Assembly (NCBI RefSeq): GCF_014202435.1
Contig: NZ_JACHGU010000003.1
Coordinates: 248,001-312,000, forward strand
Length of the DNA: 64,000 nt
Reading direction: 5' to 3'
Origin: Pseudoxanthomonas broegbernensis
Lineage (GTDB): Bacteria > Pseudomonadota > Gammaproteobacteria > Xanthomonadales > Xanthomonadaceae
Under the pieces are notes generated by a model. It was not told the origin of the DNA. It ran no database searches and saw nothing but the letters and a program-made list of their open reading frames with translations. This document shows, in pieces, positions 38,583 through 48,395 of this stretch. How positions within the stretch are numbered: the stretch's first letter is position 1; each line of letters opens with the position of its first letter. A program made the translations under genes and the position numbers.

Positions 38583-39642
38583 CTCCCAGCCCTCCCGGCC
38601 GCGCGAAGGCGGTGGAGTACTGCTCGCAGATCTGTTGCAGGCGTGCGCGGCTGCGCACCAGCGCGTCCACGCAGTGCGGGTCGAACAGGCGCCCGCGCTG
38701 CGCGTACAGGTAGGCCAGCGCGGCGTCCATCGTCCACGCCTCCTTGTACGGCCGCGGCGAGATCAGCGCGTCGAACACGTCGGCCACGGCCACGATCCGC
38801 GCCTCCAGCGGGATCGCCTCGCCGGCCAGGCCGTCGGGATAGCCGCTGCCGTCGTAGCGTTCGTGGTGGCGCAGCGCGATCAGTGCGCCGGCCTGGATGA
38901 AGCGGTTGCGGCTGCCGGACAACAGCTCGTAGCCGATGCGCGGATGCCGGCGCATGATCGCCATCTCGTCCTCGTCCAGGCGCCCGGGCTTCATCAGCAC
39001 CGCGTCGGGAATGGCGATCTTGCCGATATCGTGCAGCGGCGCGGCCATCTCGATGGTACGCGCCTCATCCTCGGGCAGGCCCATGGCCTCGGCGACCAGG
39101 CCGGCCACCCGCGACATCCGCTCCAGGTAGGCGCTGGTCCCCGCGTCGCGGTACTCGATGGCGCGGGCCAGGCGCGACAGGGTCTCGCGCTCGCGCTCCT
39201 CGACCTCGTGCATGCTCGACAGCAGGTGCTGCTCCAGCGACATCGCCCGCTGCTTCACCGTCTCCGACTGCTGGCGCAACTGCAGCAGGTTGTGGCAGCG
39301 CGCGCGCAGCTCGCGCGGGCGCACCGGCTTGACCAGGAAGTCGATCACGCCCGATTCCAGCGCGGCCTGGCGCACCGGTTCGTCGCCGACCACGGTCACC
39401 AGAATGATCGGGATGTCGCGGTGCTTGGGCAGGCGGCGGAAGCGGCGCGCGAACTCCAGCCCGTCCATCCCCGGCATGCGGTAGTCCAGCAGCAGCAGGT
39501 CGGTCGGGTTGTCGCTGCACCAGGCCAGCGCCTGGCGGGCGTCGCCGAAGTCGTGCACCGCCAGCTCCGAGGCGATGTCCTCGATGATGTGGCGCAGCAT
39601 CGTGCGTGCCGATGCCTGGTCGTCGACGATGACGATGTCCAC
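38575..39642 (-). CDS. rpfG: RpfG, HD-GYP cyclic-di-GMP phosphodiesterase response regulator
   Basis: A 355-aa response regulator. The receiver domain has D53 (LLLDYRMPG), and an HD-GYP domain has H204-D205 (LHDIGKIAIPD), HHERYDGSGYP (GYP at 267-269) and ADVFDAL. Phosphorylated by RpfC, it degrades cyclic di-GMP and so controls virulence factors, motility and biofilm in Xanthomonas. Translation appears to start at GTG (MDIVIVDD); an AGGA stands very close to it. It is the first gene of the rpfG-rpfC operon, transcribed towards rpfF. Confidence 0.94.
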   Translation of the reverse strand: MDIVIVDDQASARTMLRHIIEDIASELAVHDFGDARQALAWCSDNPTDLLLLDYRMPGMDGLEFARRFRRLPKHRDIPIILVTVVGDEPVRQAALESGVIDFLVKPVRPRELRARCHNLLQLRQQSETVKQRAMSLEQHLLSSMHEVEERERETLSRLARAIEYRDAGTSAYLERMSRVAGLVAEAMGLPEDEARTIEMAAPLHDIGKIAIPDAVLMKPGRLDEDEMAIMRRHPRIGYELLSGSRNRFIQAGALIALRHHERYDGSGYPDGLAGEAIPLEARIVAVADVFDALISPRPYKEAWTMDAALAYLYAQRGRLFDPHCVDALVRSRARLQQICEQYSTAFARPGGLGDA

Positions 39643-39832
39643 GTTCCTGCCCGTCCCTGCCCGACCCGAATCCGGACCCGCAGAATAGCGCGCCGGCGGT
39701 CGATGTCACGCCTGGCCGCGGCGCAGGCGCCTTCCGGCCCGCATCCGTTCCGGGGCGATGGGATGCGCCGGCGCGCAAGCACGAAGCATGCCATCGGCAC
39801 GGCAGGCGGCAGGGTTGCGCCTGCGCGAAGAC

Positions 39833-41353
<1,521 letters not shown>

Positions 41354-41360
41354 CTCTTGC

Positions 41361-41393
41361 CCGTCGCTCCCGCGGAAGCGGGAGTCAGATTCG
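41361..41393. repeat. Short palindromic repeat between prfB and lysS
   Basis: CCGTCGCTCCCGC-GGAA-GCGGGAGTCAGATTC, a 7-bp stem with a GGAA loop, immediately followed at 41400-41430 by a related, degenerate palindrome (CCGTCGTTCGCGCCTGCGCGGGA). The pattern resembles the CGTCATTCCCGC...GCGGGAATC repeats scattered through many proteobacterial genomes. Its place inside a two-gene operon suggests an effect on mRNA processing. Confidence 0.5.
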
Positions 41394-41430
41394 TCTTTTG
41401 CCGTCGTTCGCGCCTGCGCGGGAGCGGCGA

Positions 41431-42559
41431 TCAGGCGGCATCGGTGCGCTTGGAGCCGACCTGCAGGCCGGCCTTGAGGCTGGCCTGGACGAACTCGTCC
41501 AGGTCGCCGTCCAGCACCTTCTGGGTGTCGCTGCGCTCGATGCCGGTGCGCAGGTCCTTGATCCGGCTCTGGTCGAGCACGTAGTTGCGGATCTGGCTGC
41601 CCCAGCCGATGTCGGACTTGGTGGCCTCCACCGCGTCCTTCTCGGCGTTGCGCTTCTGGATCTCCAGCTCATAGAGCTTGGCCGCCAGCATCTTCATCGC
41701 GCGGTCGCGGTTGGCGTGCTGGCTGCGCTCGGTCTGGCAGGCCACGACAATGCCGCTGGGCACGTGGGTGATGCGCACCGCCGATTCGGTCTTGTTCACG
41801 TGCTGGCCGCCGGCGCCGGAGGAGCGGTACACGTCGGTCTTCAGGTCGGCCGGGTTGATCTCGATGTCGATCTTGTCGTCGACCTCGGGCGCGACGAACA
41901 CCGAGGTGAAGCTGGTATGGCGGCGGTTGTCCGAGTCGAACGGGCTCTTGCGCACCAGCCGGTGCACGCCGGTCTCGGTCTTCAGCCAGCCGTAGGCGAA
42001 GTCGCCCTCCACACGGAAGGTGGCCGACTTGATGCCGGCCACTTCGCCGCCGGATACCTCCAGCAGCTCGGTCTTCCAGCCGCGCGACTCGGCCCAGCGC
42101 AGGTACATGCGCAGCAGGATCTCGGCCCAGTCCTGGGCCTCGGTGCCGCCGGCGCCGGCCTGGATGTCGACGAAGGCATTGGCCGGGTCCATCTGCCCGG
42201 AGAACATGCGCTGGAATTCCAGCTTCTCGATGTCGCCCTGATAGCGGTCCACGTCGGCCAGCACCGCGCTGGCGGTGTCCTCGTCCTGCTCGCTTTCGGC
42301 CAGTTCGAGCAGTTCGGCCGATTCGCTCAGGCCCTCCAGCACCGAGGCGATGCCGCCGACGGTCCTGTCCAGGAAGGCGCGCTCGCGGCCCAGCGCCTGC
42401 GCCCGTTCCGGGTCGTCCCAGACGTTGGGCAGTTCAAGCTCGCGATTGACCTCTTCCAGACGCTCCTTCTTGGCGTCGTAGTCAAAGATACCCCCGTAGC
42501 GAGACCACCCGCTCGGTCAGGTCGGCGATGCGCTGGCGGACGGGATTGAGTTCGATCAT
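41431..42559 (-). CDS. prfB: Peptide chain release factor 2 with programmed +1 frameshift
   Basis: RF2 recognises UAA and UGA stop codons and triggers peptide release. Translation starts at ATG 42559 ([14 protein letters not shown]) and meets an in-frame TGA after 25 codons at 42484-42482. The sequence there reads GGGGG-TAT-CTT-TGA-C, the classic RF2 autoregulatory site: a Shine-Dalgarno-like G run, the CTT slip codon and TGAC. A +1 shift gives a 375-aa protein with the tripeptide anticodon motif SPF ([10 protein letters not shown]) and the catalytic GGQ ([14 protein letters not shown]). It must therefore be annotated as a joined coding sequence, not as a truncated gene beginning in the second frame. 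Operon with lysS. Confidence 0.96.
42482..42495 (-). promoter_or_regulatory. RF2 programmed frameshift site
   Basis: On the coding strand GGGGGTATCTTTGA followed by C. The internal Shine-Dalgarno-like G run, the slippery CTT and the poor-context stop TGAC together promote +1 slippage when RF2 is scarce. Confidence 0.95.
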
Positions 42560-42725
42560 GGCGACGGTGCGGGCGTGAAAAACAGCCGCCAATTCTAGCA
42601 GCTTGGACACTGTACCCCCGCATGTGCGGGCACCACGGCCCGGGCGGCCCGCCGGCGCGGGCGCAAGCGACGCCGGACGGCGGCGCCCCCGGAAACCGGT
42701 GTTGCAGGCACCGGCGGGCCGGAGC

Positions 42726-44474
42726 CTACGCAGGCGGCGTGGCGCCGTCGGCTTCCTGCAGTTCCGGCTTGAACGGCACGTCCGGCGGCGGCCGGGCGAC
42801 GGCCGGCTGCTCGTTGAGGTTGGGGTCGGTGATGCCGCATCCGCCGCCCAGTTGCAGCAGCGAGATCACGCAGTTGATCTTCTTGCCCCGGGTGCCGGGG
42901 ATCGGGATGGCGACCGACTGGATGCCCTTGCGCACCCATTCGGCCAGCAGCGATTCGTTCGGCACCCAGTAGCGGTCGAAGCGGGTCGGCTCGTAGTCGT
43001 ACGGCGGGCGCTTGAGCCAGGTGCCGGCCTGCTCGATGCGCTCGCGGGTCCAGGCGTCATTCTCGCCGCCGGGCGCGCCGCGCTCGGCCGTGCCCTCGCC
43101 CGGCCCCTGCCCCGGCCCCTGTCCCGGCCCTTCGCCCTGGCCTTCGCCGGGCAGGCGCACCCGGCCCTGGCCGTCGAACAGTCCCGGTGCACCGCCCGGG
43201 CGGCGCTCTCCCGTGGACGACTGCCCCCAGTCGTCGCCGCGCAACGCACTCTCCCAGCCGCTGCTGGCGGCAGGGCGGGACCCGGCCGGTGCGTTGCCGC
43301 TGGACGTATCCCGTGCGGCGCTGCCCGGTGCGCGACCCGGAGTGGGCGCGGCGCTGGCCGCCGCAACCGACGCAGAGGCGGGGCCGGAGGCGGACGAGGG
43401 CGCCGCCGCCGAAGCATCGGCCGACGGGTCCGGCGCCGCCGGCAGGGACAGTTCGCGCTGGCGCACGGCGGCCTCCGGCGCGCGCAATTCGGCATCCCTG
43501 CGCGGTACGGGCAAGTCCACCGGGCGCACCGCCAGTTCCGGCAGCGGCTCGTCGACCTCGCGCCGGCGCAACTGCGGCTCGGCGGGCCGCGGCGCCTGCA
43601 GGTCGACGGCGCGCGGCGGCGGCTGCAAGGATGGAATCTCCACCACCGCCACCTCGCGCTGCCTGACCTGGACCTCGGGCATCGGGCGGGCCGGCACCTG
43701 GCGCGTGGTGGTGGGCGGCAGCACGTATTCGCGGGTGGGGCGCTCGACCTCGGTCACCTGGACCGGCTGCTCGGCGGCCGGGGGCGCGATCTCGGGCTCG
43801 GGCACCTCGCGCACCGCCAGGGGCATCTCGGGCGGCACGGGCACCGATGGCGCATCGGCGGCGATCTCGACCCTCGCGATGGGCGGCGCCGTGATCTCGG
43901 CGGCCTGCACCTCGGGCGATGCCGGCGGCGCAGCGTCGGCCGCCGCCGCCCGCGCGGCCTGCGCCGATTCCCGCGAGGTGGCCGCGGGCGGCGCGGGCGC
44001 GGCATCGCCTTGGCCGCCCTCTCCCGCCTGCGGGGTGCCGGGGTCGCCACGGCCGATGAATCCCACCTCGACTCGTTCACCGCCGCCTCCGGCCTCGGCC
44101 GGGGGAGGCGGCAGCCGCGCCTGCAGCCAGGCGATCCAGGCCAGCGCCACGATGAAGAGCAGGTGAAGGAGCAGGCTGCTGGTTCCCGAGGCCCAGCGCA
44201 TCGGCCGTTCGTCGCGCGGCGCCGGCAGCCAGCCCTGGCGGAACAGCCCCAGAAATGCGTGCCAGGGGCCTAGTTCCGGTTCGCGCACGGGTGCCGTGCG
44301 CGGCCGCTGCAGCAGCGCGGCGGCCATCTCGCCGGCCCGGGCGGTGCCCGGCAGCGGCGGGGCCGCCTTCATCCACAGCGCCCAGCCATAGGGCATGCCG
44401 GTGCTGCGCTCGACCAACGGACGGGCCGGCGCGCGCGCGATCAGCGCCTGGATGATGTCCGCCGCCCCCGTCAC
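42726..44474 (-). CDS. Transmembrane repetitive (Pro/Ala/Glu-rich) envelope protein
   Basis: A 582-aa protein. It has an N-terminal cytosolic stretch (ADIIQALIARAP) and a single membrane helix at about 123-142 (SSLLLHLLFIVALAWIAWL). A long periplasmic low-complexity part is rich in Pro, Ala, Glu and Arg, with GEGPGQGPGQGPG repeats. The conserved end region has PPYDYEPTRFDRYWVP, KINCVISLLQLGGGCGI and a terminal DPNLNEQP. It looks like the 'transmembrane repetitive protein' annotated in Xanthomonas, a TonB/TolA-like topology without a clear TonB-C domain. A GTG start at 44474 is proposed, 14 bp after nfuA; ATG starts further in would lose the first helix. Function unknown. Confidence 0.7.
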   Translation of the reverse strand: MTGAADIIQALIARAPARPLVERSTGMPYGWALWMKAAPPLPGTARAGEMAAALLQRPRTAPVREPELGPWHAFLGLFRQGWLPAPRDERPMRWASGTSSLLLHLLFIVALAWIAWLQARLPPPPAEAGGGGERVEVGFIGRGDPGTPQAGEGGQGDAAPAPPAATSRESAQAARAAAADAAPPASPEVQAAEITAPPIARVEIAADAPSVPVPPEMPLAVREVPEPEIAPPAAEQPVQVTEVERPTREYVLPPTTTRQVPARPMPEVQVRQREVAVVEIPSLQPPPRAVDLQAPRPAEPQLRRREVDEPLPELAVRPVDLPVPRRDAELRAPEAAVRQRELSLPAAPDPSADASAAAPSSASGPASASVAAASAAPTPGRAPGSAARDTSSGNAPAGSRPAASSGWESALRGDDWGQSSTGERRPGGAPGLFDGQGRVRLPGEGQGEGPGQGPGQGPGEGTAERGAPGGENDAWTRERIEQAGTWLKRPPYDYEPTRFDRYWVPNESLLAEWVRKGIQSVAIPIPGTRGKKINCVISLLQLGGGCGITDPNLNEQPAVARPPPDVPFKPELQEADGATPPA

Positions 44475-44488
44475 CGGAGCACGCCGTC

Positions 44489-45085
44489 CTAGGCTGAACT
44501 GCCGCGCGGCATGTACGGCGCCGAGCCGGTGTCGTGGTCGGTGGCGTCGCGCACGGCGGTCACGCCCGGCACGCGGCCTATCAGGGTCTTCTCGATTCCT
44601 TGCTTGAGGGTCACGTCGGCCATGCCGCAACCGTGGCAGCCGCCGCCGAAGCGCAGCAGCACCACGCCCTCGGCCGACACCTCCTGCACCGTGGCGCGGC
44701 CGCCGTGGGAGGCCAGTTGCGGGTTGATCTCGTTCTCCATCACCCAGCGCACGCGCTCCACCAGCGAGGCCGAGTCGGCCGGGGCCTGGCCCTTGATCTT
44801 CGGCGCGCGGATGGTCAGTTGGGCACTGGCGCCCTGGTAGACGTAGTCGATCTCCGCCCCGTCCAGCCAGGCCACGCTGTCGGCGGCCACGTACAGGGTG
44901 AAGCCGTCACAGTCCACCGCCCACTCGTCGCCGGCCAGCTCGGCCGGCTCGGCGAACTCCAGCCGCGCATCGGCACGCGAGGTGCCCGGATGCATGGCGC
45001 TCAGCCGCACGCCCAGGCCCGGAATCGCCTCGCGCTCGACCAGCTTGCGGAAGTGTGCCTGCGCGGTGTCGGAAATGTTGATCAT
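44489..45085 (-). CDS. nfuA: NfuA, Fe-S cluster carrier/biogenesis protein
   Basis: A 198-aa protein. The degenerate A-type (HesB-like) N-terminal domain lacks its cysteines. The C-terminal NifU domain has CxxC (C150, C153 in [18 protein letters not shown]). A homodimer holds one [4Fe-4S] cluster between the CxxC motifs and passes it to client apoproteins such as aconitases. Start [12 protein letters not shown] is the conserved family start. The repetitive membrane protein gene follows 14 bp later on the same strand, so the two may be co-transcribed. Confidence 0.95.
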   Translation of the reverse strand: MINISDTAQAHFRKLVEREAIPGLGVRLSAMHPGTSRADARLEFAEPAELAGDEWAVDCDGFTLYVAADSVAWLDGAEIDYVYQGASAQLTIRAPKIKGQAPADSASLVERVRWVMENEINPQLASHGGRATVQEVSAEGVVLLRFGGGCHGCGMADVTLKQGIEKTLIGRVPGVTAVRDATDHDTGSAPYMPRGSSA

Positions 45086-45174
45086 GCGGGTATTCTAGCC
45101 CCGACCCGGCGGCTGTCCGCAGCCCCCCTGCGATGGTCCGCCCGGCGGTTCAGCAAGGCACGACGGAGGCGCCC

Positions 45175-45519
45175 ATGTCCGATCTCATCCCGCTTGCGCA
45201 GGCCCATTGCATGCCGCGGCCCGGCCACGAGCATCGCCTCGGCCAGGCCCGCATCGCCGAACTGCTGCCGCAGGTTCCCGGCTGGGAGCTGGCCGAGGAA
45301 GGGCGCGCACTGGTGCGCACCTTCCGCTTCAAGGACTATCACCGCACGATGGCCTTCGTTAACGCGCTGGCCTGGATCGCCCACCGCGAGGACCATCACC
45401 CGGACCTGAGCGTGCACTACGATCGCTGCGCGGTGCGCTTCTCGACCCACGACGCCGCTGGCCTGAGCGAGAACGATTTCATCTGCGCGGCCCGCGTCGC
45501 CGCACTGCTGGAGGAATGA
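45175..45519 (+). CDS. phhB: Pterin-4a-carbinolamine dehydratase
   Basis: A 114-aa protein that recycles the 4a-hydroxy-tetrahydropterin produced by phenylalanine hydroxylase. The family signature is complete: [20 protein letters not shown], then [33 protein letters not shown], including the catalytic histidines. ATG 45175 is fixed by GGAGG 5 bp upstream, not the earlier in-frame ATG. Its stop overlaps the next gene by ATGA. Phenylalanine hydroxylase itself is not in the window. Confidence 0.94.
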   Translation: MSDLIPLAQAHCMPRPGHEHRLGQARIAELLPQVPGWELAEEGRALVRTFRFKDYHRTMAFVNALAWIAHREDHHPDLSVHYDRCAVRFSTHDAAGLSENDFICAARVAALLEE

Positions 45520-45935
45520 GCCCGATGTCCGCACGTCCCGCCTTGGCGATGACCGCCGCGATCCTCGCCGCATCGCTGGCCGGTTGCGGCGGCGACGCCC
45601 CGCCCCCGCCGCCGCCTTCGACCCCGGTCGCCGCCATCCGCACGCCGCCGCCGGAATACCCGCTGGCGCTGGCGTGCGCCGGCATCGGCGGCCAGAGCGT
45701 GCTCAAGGTCACGGTCGGCCCGGCCGGCACGCCCACCCGGATCGACATGGTTCGCGGCAGCGGCAACGACGACCTGGACCTGCGGGCGCGCGAGGCGGTT
45801 CAGGGCTGGACGTTCAGGGCCGCCACCCGCGGCGGCGAGCCGGTGGCGCAGACCATCCAGGTACCGGTCAACTTCACCCCGCCGGCGGTGCGGCCGGACG
45901 CCTGCTTCGCACTGGATGCCGGTCGCGCGCGCTGA
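45516..45935 (+). CDS. Lipoprotein with TonB C-terminal-like domain
   Basis: A 139-aa protein with a perfect lipobox (LAGC, Cys24) and a six-proline run, then a TonB_C-like domain ([58 protein letters not shown]). It has no membrane anchor of the TonB type, so it is an outer- or inner-membrane lipoprotein using the fold for peptidoglycan or protein contact. It starts by ATGA overlap with phhB, so translation is coupled. A second ATG three codons on is possible. Partner unknown. Confidence 0.8.
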   Translation: MSPMSARPALAMTAAILAASLAGCGGDAPPPPPPSTPVAAIRTPPPEYPLALACAGIGGQSVLKVTVGPAGTPTRIDMVRGSGNDDLDLRAREAVQGWTFRAATRGGEPVAQTIQVPVNFTPPAVRPDACFALDAGRAR

Positions 45936-45994
45936 CGCGCCCGGCCGCACGCCCAGCCCGATCCACGCCGCCTCTTCAAGGAAGATCCCGGTCC

Positions 45995-46804
45995 ATGCAC
46001 GACATTCCCACCTCCGCCGTCCTCGCCGCGCTGGCGGTCACGCTCGCCGCCGGCCTGGCCACCGGCCTGGGCAGCCTGCTGGTGATCTTCGCGCGCGGGC
46101 CCAACCCGCGCCTGCTGGCCTTCGGCCTGGCCTTCGCCGGCGGCGCGATGGTCTACGTGTCGCTGTCGGAGATCCTCAACAAGTCCATCGCCTCGTTCAC
46201 CGCCGCCTACGACGCGCGCATCGGCTTCGCCCTGGCCACCTTCGCGTTCCTGGCCGGAATGGTGCTGATCATGCTGATCGACCGGCTGGTGCCCAACCCG
46301 CACGACAGCCTGACCACCGAAGACCCCTCGCTGCGCGAGCACAACCGCGACTACGTGCGCCGGGTCGGCCTGATGACCGCGGTGGCGATCACCGCGCACA
46401 ACTTCCCGGAAGGACTGGCCACGTTCTTCGCCACCCTGGAGAACCCGGCCGTGGGCCTGCCGCTGGCCTTCGCCATCGCCATCCACAACATTCCCGAGGG
46501 CATCGCCATCGCGGTGCCGGTGTACTACGCCACCGGCAGCAAGCACTACGCCTTCATCGCCAGCCTGCTGTCGGGGCTGGCCGAACCGGTGGGCGCGCTG
46601 ATCGGCTACGCCCTGCTGTCCAGCGTGCTGTCCGAAGCCGTGTTCGGCGCGGTGTTCGGGGTCATCGCCGGGGTGATGGTGTTCCTGGCCATCGACGAAC
46701 TGCTGCCGGCGGCCAAGCGCTACGCCAAGGGCCACGAGACGGTCTATGGCCTGGTCAGCGGCATGGGCGTGCTGGCGGTGAGCCTGGTGATGTTCAAGTG
46801 GTGA
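45995..46804 (+). CDS. zupT: ZIP-family divalent metal transporter (ZupT)
   Basis: A 269-aa, eight-helix importer for Zn(II) and probably Fe(II)/Mn(II). The two metal-site helices read TAHNFPEGLATF and AIHNIPEGIAIA, with the hallmark HNxPEG in both. A charged loop lies between helices 3 and 4 (TTEDPSLREHNRDYVRR). ATG 45995 follows AAGGAAGA. It lies after phhB and the lipoprotein on the same strand with about 60 bp spacing, and may form part of the same transcript. No Zur-like box was recognised. Confidence 0.93.
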   Translation: MHDIPTSAVLAALAVTLAAGLATGLGSLLVIFARGPNPRLLAFGLAFAGGAMVYVSLSEILNKSIASFTAAYDARIGFALATFAFLAGMVLIMLIDRLVPNPHDSLTTEDPSLREHNRDYVRRVGLMTAVAITAHNFPEGLATFFATLENPAVGLPLAFAIAIHNIPEGIAIAVPVYYATGSKHYAFIASLLSGLAEPVGALIGYALLSSVLSEAVFGAVFGVIAGVMVFLAIDELLPAAKRYAKGHETVYGLVSGMGVLAVSLVMFKW

Positions 46805-47005
46805 GAGGCGCCGCCGGACCGCGCGCTTCGAGGTTGCCGTCCCGGCCGGCGAAAGCAGGCGACGGTTGCTCCCGGGTCGCCGAAGGCGCAAGACGCCGCG
46901 TTCGAGAGCCCGCCGTCCCGCGGGCCGCTTCCGAAGCCGGCATTCCCGTCGGCGCGCGCCTGGCCCCGGCCCCGGCGCGCACCGGCTACCCGCCACCGAC
47001 GGCCA

Positions 47006-47968
47006 TCATTCCAACCGGTCCAGTACCTCTCGAAGTTCCGGGGCCAACGGCGCGCTGACGGTGTAGGGCGTCCGCCCCTCGTCCAGGGCGAACTCCAGCG
47101 AAGCCGCATGCAGGAACAACCGGCGCAGGCCCACCTTGTCGCGCAGGCGGCGGTTGGCCTCCGGATCGCCGTACTTGTCGTCGCCGGCCACGGCATGGCC
47201 GATGTGCTGCGCATGCGCCCGGATCTGGTGGGTACGCCCGGTGTCGATCCTCACCTCGCAATAGGACTGCCCGCCACGCCGCTCCAGCACCTTGAAGTGG
47301 CTCACCGACGGCTTGCCCGCGGGATTGACCTGCACGTGGCGCTCGCCGCCCTGGCGCAGGCCCACGTGCAGCGGCGCATCCACGCTCATCGTGCCGTCCG
47401 GCATCCGCCCGGCCAGCAGGGCCAGGTAGCGCTTGCGGATGCCGCCGCCCGCCCCGCCCTCGCGCATCAGCGCCTGCAGCTCGGACAGGGCCGAGCGCTT
47501 CTTGGCCACCACCAGCACCCCCGAGGTATCCCGGTCCAGGCGATGGACCAGTTCCAGGGTCTGCCCGGGGCGCAGCGCGCGCAGGGTCTCGATCGCGCCG
47601 AAGCTGATCCCGCTGCCGCCGTGGCTGGCCACGCCCGAGGGCTTGTCCAGCACCAGCAGGCGCGCATCCTCGAACACGATGGCCGCCTCGATCCGCTGCA
47701 ACAGGCCGGGCGCAGGCGTGCCGCGCTCGGCCTCTTCGCCCAGCCGGACCGGCGGGATGCGCACCTCGTCGCCGCCCGCCAGCTTGCGCTCGGCCTTGGC
47801 CCGGCCGCCGTTCACCCGCACCTGGCCGCTGCGCACCAGCTTGTACACCAGGCTGCGCGGCGCGCCCTTGAGCTGGCCCAGCAGGAAATTGTCCAAACGC
47901 TGGCCATCGCGGTCGTCGGGCACCTTCACGGTGCGGGCGCCGGACCGGGCGGAAAGGGGGTCGGTCAT
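47006..47968 (-). CDS. rluC: 23S rRNA pseudouridine synthase RluC
   Basis: A 320-aa RluA-family enzyme modifying U955, U2504 and U2580 of 23S rRNA in E. coli. The N-terminal S4 RNA-binding domain spans about 15-75 (DGQRLDNFLLGQLKGAPRSL). The catalytic aspartate is in HRLDRDTSG, and the TGRTHQIRAH motif follows. It is transcribed divergently from rne, the same pairing as in E. coli, which supports the RluC assignment. The true start is ATG 47968 (MTDPLSAR); an open frame extends 65 codons further but covers the rne leader. Confidence 0.94.
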   Translation of the reverse strand: MTDPLSARSGARTVKVPDDRDGQRLDNFLLGQLKGAPRSLVYKLVRSGQVRVNGGRAKAERKLAGGDEVRIPPVRLGEEAERGTPAPGLLQRIEAAIVFEDARLLVLDKPSGVASHGGSGISFGAIETLRALRPGQTLELVHRLDRDTSGVLVVAKKRSALSELQALMREGGAGGGIRKRYLALLAGRMPDGTMSVDAPLHVGLRQGGERHVQVNPAGKPSVSHFKVLERRGGQSYCEVRIDTGRTHQIRAHAQHIGHAVAGDDKYGDPEANRRLRDKVGLRRLFLHAASLEFALDEGRTPYTVSAPLAPELREVLDRLE

Positions 47969-48395
47969 TGACTTGTCAATTCTGCTAGACTCGGCCGGCG
48001 ATGTAAGGGTTTGATTCCGCTGGAAGAAGCTGTCGGGCCAGAAGCCCCGGCTTCCCGCGATCCCGGCAAAGTGCGCGGCCACCGCCCTCGGGGCGGCCAT
48101 GTTAGCGGCTTGCAGGCAAATCCGGCCATGGCCCGGTGGGTCAGAGCACCGGTAGCTGAACACGTCCCGTGCGGCGCCCGCGCCGCCGGCCTGCTGTACT
48201 CAAAACACCATTAGAAAAAAGCGCTCCCGCGGCCCGCCGTGGTGTTGCAGCGCTGGAAATAACGATCCTTCCGGACGCGCCTGCGCGACGGATGGCAAAG
48301 CCCGCACTTCCCCCGCAGACACGCGAAGGGAGCGCGCGGGATTCCAGGACGCGAGCACCCGGCGTTCCGCGCGTAGAGCGCGCGAGGAACGCACC
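47969..48395 (+). promoter_or_regulatory. Long leader of rne / rluC-rne intergenic region
   Basis: 427 bp without a gene. The last 200 bases contain an AT-rich patch (TGTACTCAAAACACCATTAG) and several GC-rich hairpins leading up to the RNase E start. In enterobacteria the long rne 5' UTR lets RNase E limit its own mRNA; this region is a candidate for the same control. TTGACTTGTCAA overlaps the rluC start (47968-47979) and could be a regulatory site. No convincing spaced promoter could be assigned. Confidence 0.5.
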
